A stretch of DNA of 7,284 nt, from NCBI GenBank assembly GCA_964455485.1, contig CAYVXT010000047.1, positions 1-7,284 of the forward strand. Reading direction: 5' to 3'. The notes beneath the pieces are model-generated. The model did no database searches. It was not told the DNA's origin and saw only the letters and a list, made by a program, of their open reading frames with translations. Positions 5,018-7,284 of the stretch are shown here, one piece after another; within the stretch, counting starts at the first letter, position 1, and every line of letters begins with the position of its first letter. The position numbers and the translations under genes were made by a program. This stretch comes from CAYVXT01 sp964455485. GTDB taxonomy: Bacteria > Patescibacteriota > Minisyncoccia > Phycocordibacterales > WO2-35-19.

Positions 5018-5075
5018 CTTACTCATATTTATTCGGATAGCATTTTAATAACCCGTTAGATCAGGCATATAAAAT

Positions 5076-5600
5076 ATGGAATATTTATATCACCAAGTAC
5101 CAAAAAATATGTCGGGTACAATTTTGTACCCTCTAAATATATTGAAAGAAAAACTCCCAGAAATTTATAATGGGCAGGTCAAAAAATATGCAGGGAGAGA
5201 AATACTACTAAAAACTGAAGTCCCAATATTAAATTGTTTATGGAATGATGTGCTTCATTTCACAGCTGTTTCTCCAAATGAGTTGAAAGCTAATCTACTA
5301 CTGGCGGGAATTGAGCCTTATCAAACTTCTTTTTTCAAAATTCCTATATCAATAATTGAAGGCGACAAAAGCATTGCATTTACTTACAATAGAGATTTGA
5401 ATTTAACATCATATTTTAAAGAGTATGAGCCATTTGATCCTAAGAGAATGGGAGTTTACAGAACTGTGCCGATAAAAACAATAGAATATTACAAACAAAA
5501 GAAGGCTGAGGGAGTAAAGCCACTTCTACATCATCTTGTGCCACATGTTTTATACAAGGGAAGTATTGATGTTAGTAATTTAGAAATAGTTTCGATCTAA
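5076..5600 (+). CDS. Uncharacterised 174-residue protein (YHQVPKNMSGT family)
   Basis: ATG at 5076 with an in-frame TAA two codons upstream, so the start is fixed although no Shine-Dalgarno precedes it. The product is soluble, without signal peptide or membrane segments. It opens YLYHQVPKNMSGTILYPLN and carries ILNCLWNDVLHFTAV (about 51-65) and, near the end, PLLHHLVPHVLYKGSIDVS. From memory, similar uncharacterised proteins of about this length occur in Bacillus-type bacteria, where they carry only generic names; this cannot be checked here. Conserved-looking histidines and a single cysteine (C54) could form an active site, but that is a guess. It follows the methyltransferase on the same strand and ends before a strong terminator, so the two may be co-transcribed. 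Confidence 0.85.
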   Translation: MEYLYHQVPKNMSGTILYPLNILKEKLPEIYNGQVKKYAGREILLKTEVPILNCLWNDVLHFTAVSPNELKANLLLAGIEPYQTSFFKIPISIIEGDKSIAFTYNRDLNLTSYFKEYEPFDPKRMGVYRTVPIKTIEYYKQKKAEGVKPLLHHLVPHVLYKGSIDVSNLEIVSI

Positions 5601-5668
5601 AAATTAATAAAATTGACTAGTCTTAATTAATAAATAAAATGAGAAATCCTGCCGAAGCTTGTTTGAAA

Positions 5669-5699
5669 AGAAAAATCCTGCGGTTTGCAGGATTTTTCT
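5669..5699. terminator. Bidirectional intrinsic terminator
   Basis: A perfect 13-bp stem (5669-5681 with 5687-5699) with loop GGTTT. The arms run from A-rich through TCCTGC to GCAGGA and T-rich, so each strand has T residues at the end of the hairpin. It serves the plus-strand gene ending at 5600 and the minus-strand slipin gene ending at 5716. An extra copy of the left arm core, AATCCTGC, lies at 5645-5652 and could pair with the right arm instead. Confidence 0.9.
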
Positions 5700-5715
5700 C
5701 GTTTTAAAATTTTAC

Positions 5716-6465
5716 CTACTCAGTACTGTGCTTTTTTAAACCTTCCACAGCTCTCAAAACTTCAATAGGAACTGCAAAGACGACTGTGTTTGATTTGTCT
5801 GAGCTAATATCGTTTATTGACTGCAATGTTCTAAGATGGAGTGCTCCGGGTGACATCGCTAGCACCTTGGCAGCTTCAGCCATATTTTTTGACGCAGCAA
5901 GCTCGCCTTCTGAGGTTATGATCACAGCCCTCTTTTCTCTTTCAGCCTCAGCTTGCTTTGCAATAGTTCGCTCCATATCTGGTGGCAAACTTACATCTTT
6001 AAGTTCTACATTGCTTACCTTTAATCCCCACGCATCAGTTTCCTTATCAACAATATCCCTTATACGGTTTGCAATCTGTTCCCTATTTGCTAAGAGTTCA
6101 TCTAAAGTTGCTTCACCAACAATATTTCTCATAGTTGTTTGAGCATATTGAGAAATTGCATATCTAAAGTCCTCAACTTCAAGAATAGCTTTTTCGGCAG
6201 AAGAAACTTTGTAATAAATCACAGCATTCACCTTTACAGAAACATTGTCGCGTGTAATTGCGTTTTGATCAGGCACATCAACTGCCTTCACACGAAGATC
6301 AACCTTTTTCATTTGTTGGAAAATAGGTATGACCAATCTCCATCCTGCGTTTTTGACTCCTGAAAACCTTCCCATAGTTAGCATCACACCTTGCTCGTAC
6401 TGATTTACTTGTCGCAAACAAATTATTAGCAGAAATATAACTACAATAATATATACAATTCCCAT
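5716..6465 (-). CDS. Slipin (stomatin/prohibitin family, SPFH/Band 7 protein)
   Basis: A 249-residue SPFH protein. Residues 3-17 form a single N-terminal membrane helix. The Band 7 domain follows at about 18-200, with QYEQGVMLTMGRFSG, GWRLVIPIFQQMKKVDLR, the DVPDQNAITRDNVSVKVNAVIYYKV core and VELKDVSLPPDMERTIAKQ. A coiled-coil-prone AEAEREKRAVI helix comes next, and the C-terminal hydrophobic VVFAVPIEVL is typical of prokaryotic stomatins. Family members form membrane-bound ring or cage oligomers that organise membrane microdomains and often bind an NfeD-type partner or protease. No NfeD or protease gene is in this window. Length is normal. The ATG at 6465 lacks a Shine-Dalgarno but sits about 27 bases after a good extended -10. 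It shares a terminator with the converging gene. Confidence 0.96.
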   Translation of the reverse strand: MGIVYIIVVIFLLIICLRQVNQYEQGVMLTMGRFSGVKNAGWRLVIPIFQQMKKVDLRVKAVDVPDQNAITRDNVSVKVNAVIYYKVSSAEKAILEVEDFRYAISQYAQTTMRNIVGEATLDELLANREQIANRIRDIVDKETDAWGLKVSNVELKDVSLPPDMERTIAKQAEAEREKRAVIITSEGELAASKNMAEAAKVLAMSPGALHLRTLQSINDISSDKSNTVVFAVPIEVLRAVEGLKKHSTE

Positions 6466-6491
6466 GTTCGTAGTTTATAAATAATATCTAT

Positions 6492-6521
6492 ATTATACCA
6501 TGATTGTTATTAATTAACCAA
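6492..6521 (-). promoter_or_regulatory. Extended -10 promoter of the slipin gene
   Basis: On the minus strand TGGTATAAT is a full extended -10, with TATAAT at 6497-6492. A -35-like TTGGTT (6521-6516) lies 18 bases upstream. The -35 falls inside the perfect AT-rich palindrome at 6512-6537, so a protein bound there would compete with RNA polymerase. Confidence 0.6.
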
Positions 6522-6537
6522 TTTTAATTGGTTAATT
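6512..6537. promoter_or_regulatory. Perfect AT-rich palindrome, candidate operator
   Basis: Twelve-base arms AATTAACCAATT (6512-6523) and AATTGGTTAATT (6526-6537) are exact inverted copies around a TT centre. It covers the -35 of the slipin promoter and lies in the divergent gap before the LamG gene. Neither a T-tract nor a usable loop follows, so it fits a dimeric repressor or activator site better than a terminator. Confidence 0.55.
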
Positions 6538-6554
6538 GTTCTTCACACCACCCC

Positions 6555-6583
6555 TTGTGATCAAGCCACACTAAGTATACACT
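6555..6583 (+). promoter_or_regulatory. Weak candidate promoter of the LamG gene
   Basis: TTGTGA (6555-6560) and TACACT (6578-6583) are spaced by 17 bases, each matching consensus at 4 of 6 positions. The gene must have a promoter in this gap because the upstream gene is divergent, but this assignment is tentative. Confidence 0.3.
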
Positions 6584-6611
6584 TCCATGTGTTATTAGAA
6601 ATTAATTTTTC

Positions 6612-7284
6612 ATGAAAAAAGGATTTTGGTTAATTAGTATTGTATTTTTATTGGCCCAATTGTCCGCCATCTCAGTAGAGGCTGCAGCCCCTACAAACGG
6701 TCTACTTGGTTATTGGAATTTTGATGAGGCAGCTGGCACATCTGTTATCGATTCTAGTGGCAATGGCAGGAACGGTTCAGTTTTAAATGGCGCAGTTTGG
6801 ACTACAGGGAAGATAAACGGTGCTTTGAGTTTAGATGGTACCAATGATTATGTTTCAATAACAAACGGAACTTTACCATCCACCTTTACAGTAAGTGCCT
6901 GGGTTAAATATAACGGAGGAAATGGAACAGTAGCTGATGTGAATAACAGAATAATGTATGTCGAGAGCAATCAGTTTGGATTTTGGAATAACAGCAGCTC
7001 CGGATCTGGAAACTTTACTTCTATCCCAACAGGATCTTGGCAGCACTTATCTTGGATATATGATGGATCTGCATTAAAAGGTTATTTGAACGGGAACTTA
7101 GTTGGTACTATTTCTGCGACCATCAGTTCAAATACATCGGGAGAATTAAAAATTGGTAATGGGGGTTCTGGAAATTTCTCTGGCATTATAGACGACGTCC
7201 GACTATACAACAGGGCACTGTCTGCTACTGAAATCGCAGATACATATAACGATTTGGGTACACCAGCTATCCCCGATTCAGTCT
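6612..7284 (+). CDS. Secreted LamG-domain (concanavalin A-like) protein, C-terminus beyond window
   Basis: ATG at 6612 opens a frame of 224 codons that runs off the right edge. Residues 1-25 are a signal peptide (MKKGFW, a hydrophobic core, then SVEAAA as cleavage region). The rest is one LamG/Laminin_G_3 domain at about residues 31-215. It begins with GLLGYWNFDEAAGTSVIDSS and GNGRNGS, followed by ALSLDGTNDYVSI, TFTVSAWVKY and GSWQHLSWIYDGS. It ends with the hallmark GIIDDVRLYNRALSATEI. The acidic and aromatic residues of this sandwich usually bind calcium and sugars or proteins. It would be exported and act in attachment or glycan binding. No Shine-Dalgarno is seen. A linker-like proline segment (TPAIPDSV) begins at the edge, so further domains are likely. 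Confidence 0.92.
   Translation, partial: MKKGFWLISIVFLLAQLSAISVEAAAPTNGLLGYWNFDEAAGTSVIDSSGNGRNGSVLNGAVWTTGKINGALSLDGTNDYVSITNGTLPSTFTVSAWVKYNGGNGTVADVNNRIMYVESNQFGFWNNSSSGSGNFTSIPTGSWQHLSWIYDGSALKGYLNGNLVGTISATISSNTSGELKIGNGGSGNFSGIIDDVRLYNRALSATEIADTYNDLGTPAIPDSV

Noticed and set aside
5786..6363. Plus-strand frames of 118 and 74 residues over the slipin gene
   Set aside because: They are antisense shadows of a clear Band 7 protein, with no start signals.
767..6465. Absence of TGA stops in all nine complete genes, as a hint of UGA recoding
   Set aside because: No in-frame TGA is seen in any gene, glycine uses GGN codons throughout, and TAA/TAG preference is expected in AT-rich DNA with only nine stops.

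Overview
The window looks like a piece of a small, AT-rich genome of the Candidate Phyla Radiation (Patescibacteria, perhaps Parcubacteria-like). This is an inference from gene content and style: a short type IV pilin-like protein, LamG and jelly-roll-like secreted proteins, a minimal GIY-YIG nuclease beside a tRNA, a lone slipin, many starts without a Shine-Dalgarno motif, and two tRNA genes without an encoded CCA. No taxonomic marker gene is present, so the placement is moderate at best. All nine complete genes stop with TAA or TAG and read well in the standard bacterial code.

Layout. (1) Positions 2-1231, minus strand: a secreted protein cut off by the window edge, preceded by a type IV pilin-like gene. 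(2) Positions 1349-1705, minus strand: tRNA-Val(GAC) behind a strong leader hairpin, followed by a 42-residue very basic protein (1382-1510) with its own Shine-Dalgarno. (3) Positions 1769-2065, minus strand: an 80-residue orphan with a TTG start, a perfect AGGAGG and a strong intrinsic terminator. (4) Positions 2159-2722, plus strand: tRNA-Ser(GGA), a GC-richer palindromic stretch, a 77-residue GIY-YIG protein and tandem hairpins. (5) Positions 2723-3424, plus strand: a complete single-gene unit (extended -10 promoter, structured leader, orphan 166-residue protein, terminator). (6) Positions 3580-3945, minus strand: a DUF2784-like membrane protein, followed in the map by a 297-base gap with a tetraloop hairpin. 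(7) Positions 4243-5600, plus strand: a SAM-dependent methyltransferase and an uncharacterised 174-residue protein, ending in a bidirectional terminator shared with (8). (8) Positions 5716-6465, minus strand: a slipin (stomatin/prohibitin family), divergent from (9) a secreted LamG-domain protein starting at 6612 and running off the right edge. The divergent gap holds a perfect AT-rich palindrome over the slipin -35.

How the parts fit. The two secreted carbohydrate-binding-like proteins and the pilin suggest a surface or attachment theme, but nothing proves joint regulation. The methyltransferase and the 174-residue gene may share a transcript. The parts that ordinary gene families explain least are the tRNA-Ser/GIY-YIG segment, the tRNA-linked small basic protein, the orphan gene with a structured leader, and the palindrome between the divergent genes. 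No CRISPR array, transposase or complete defence system is visible.
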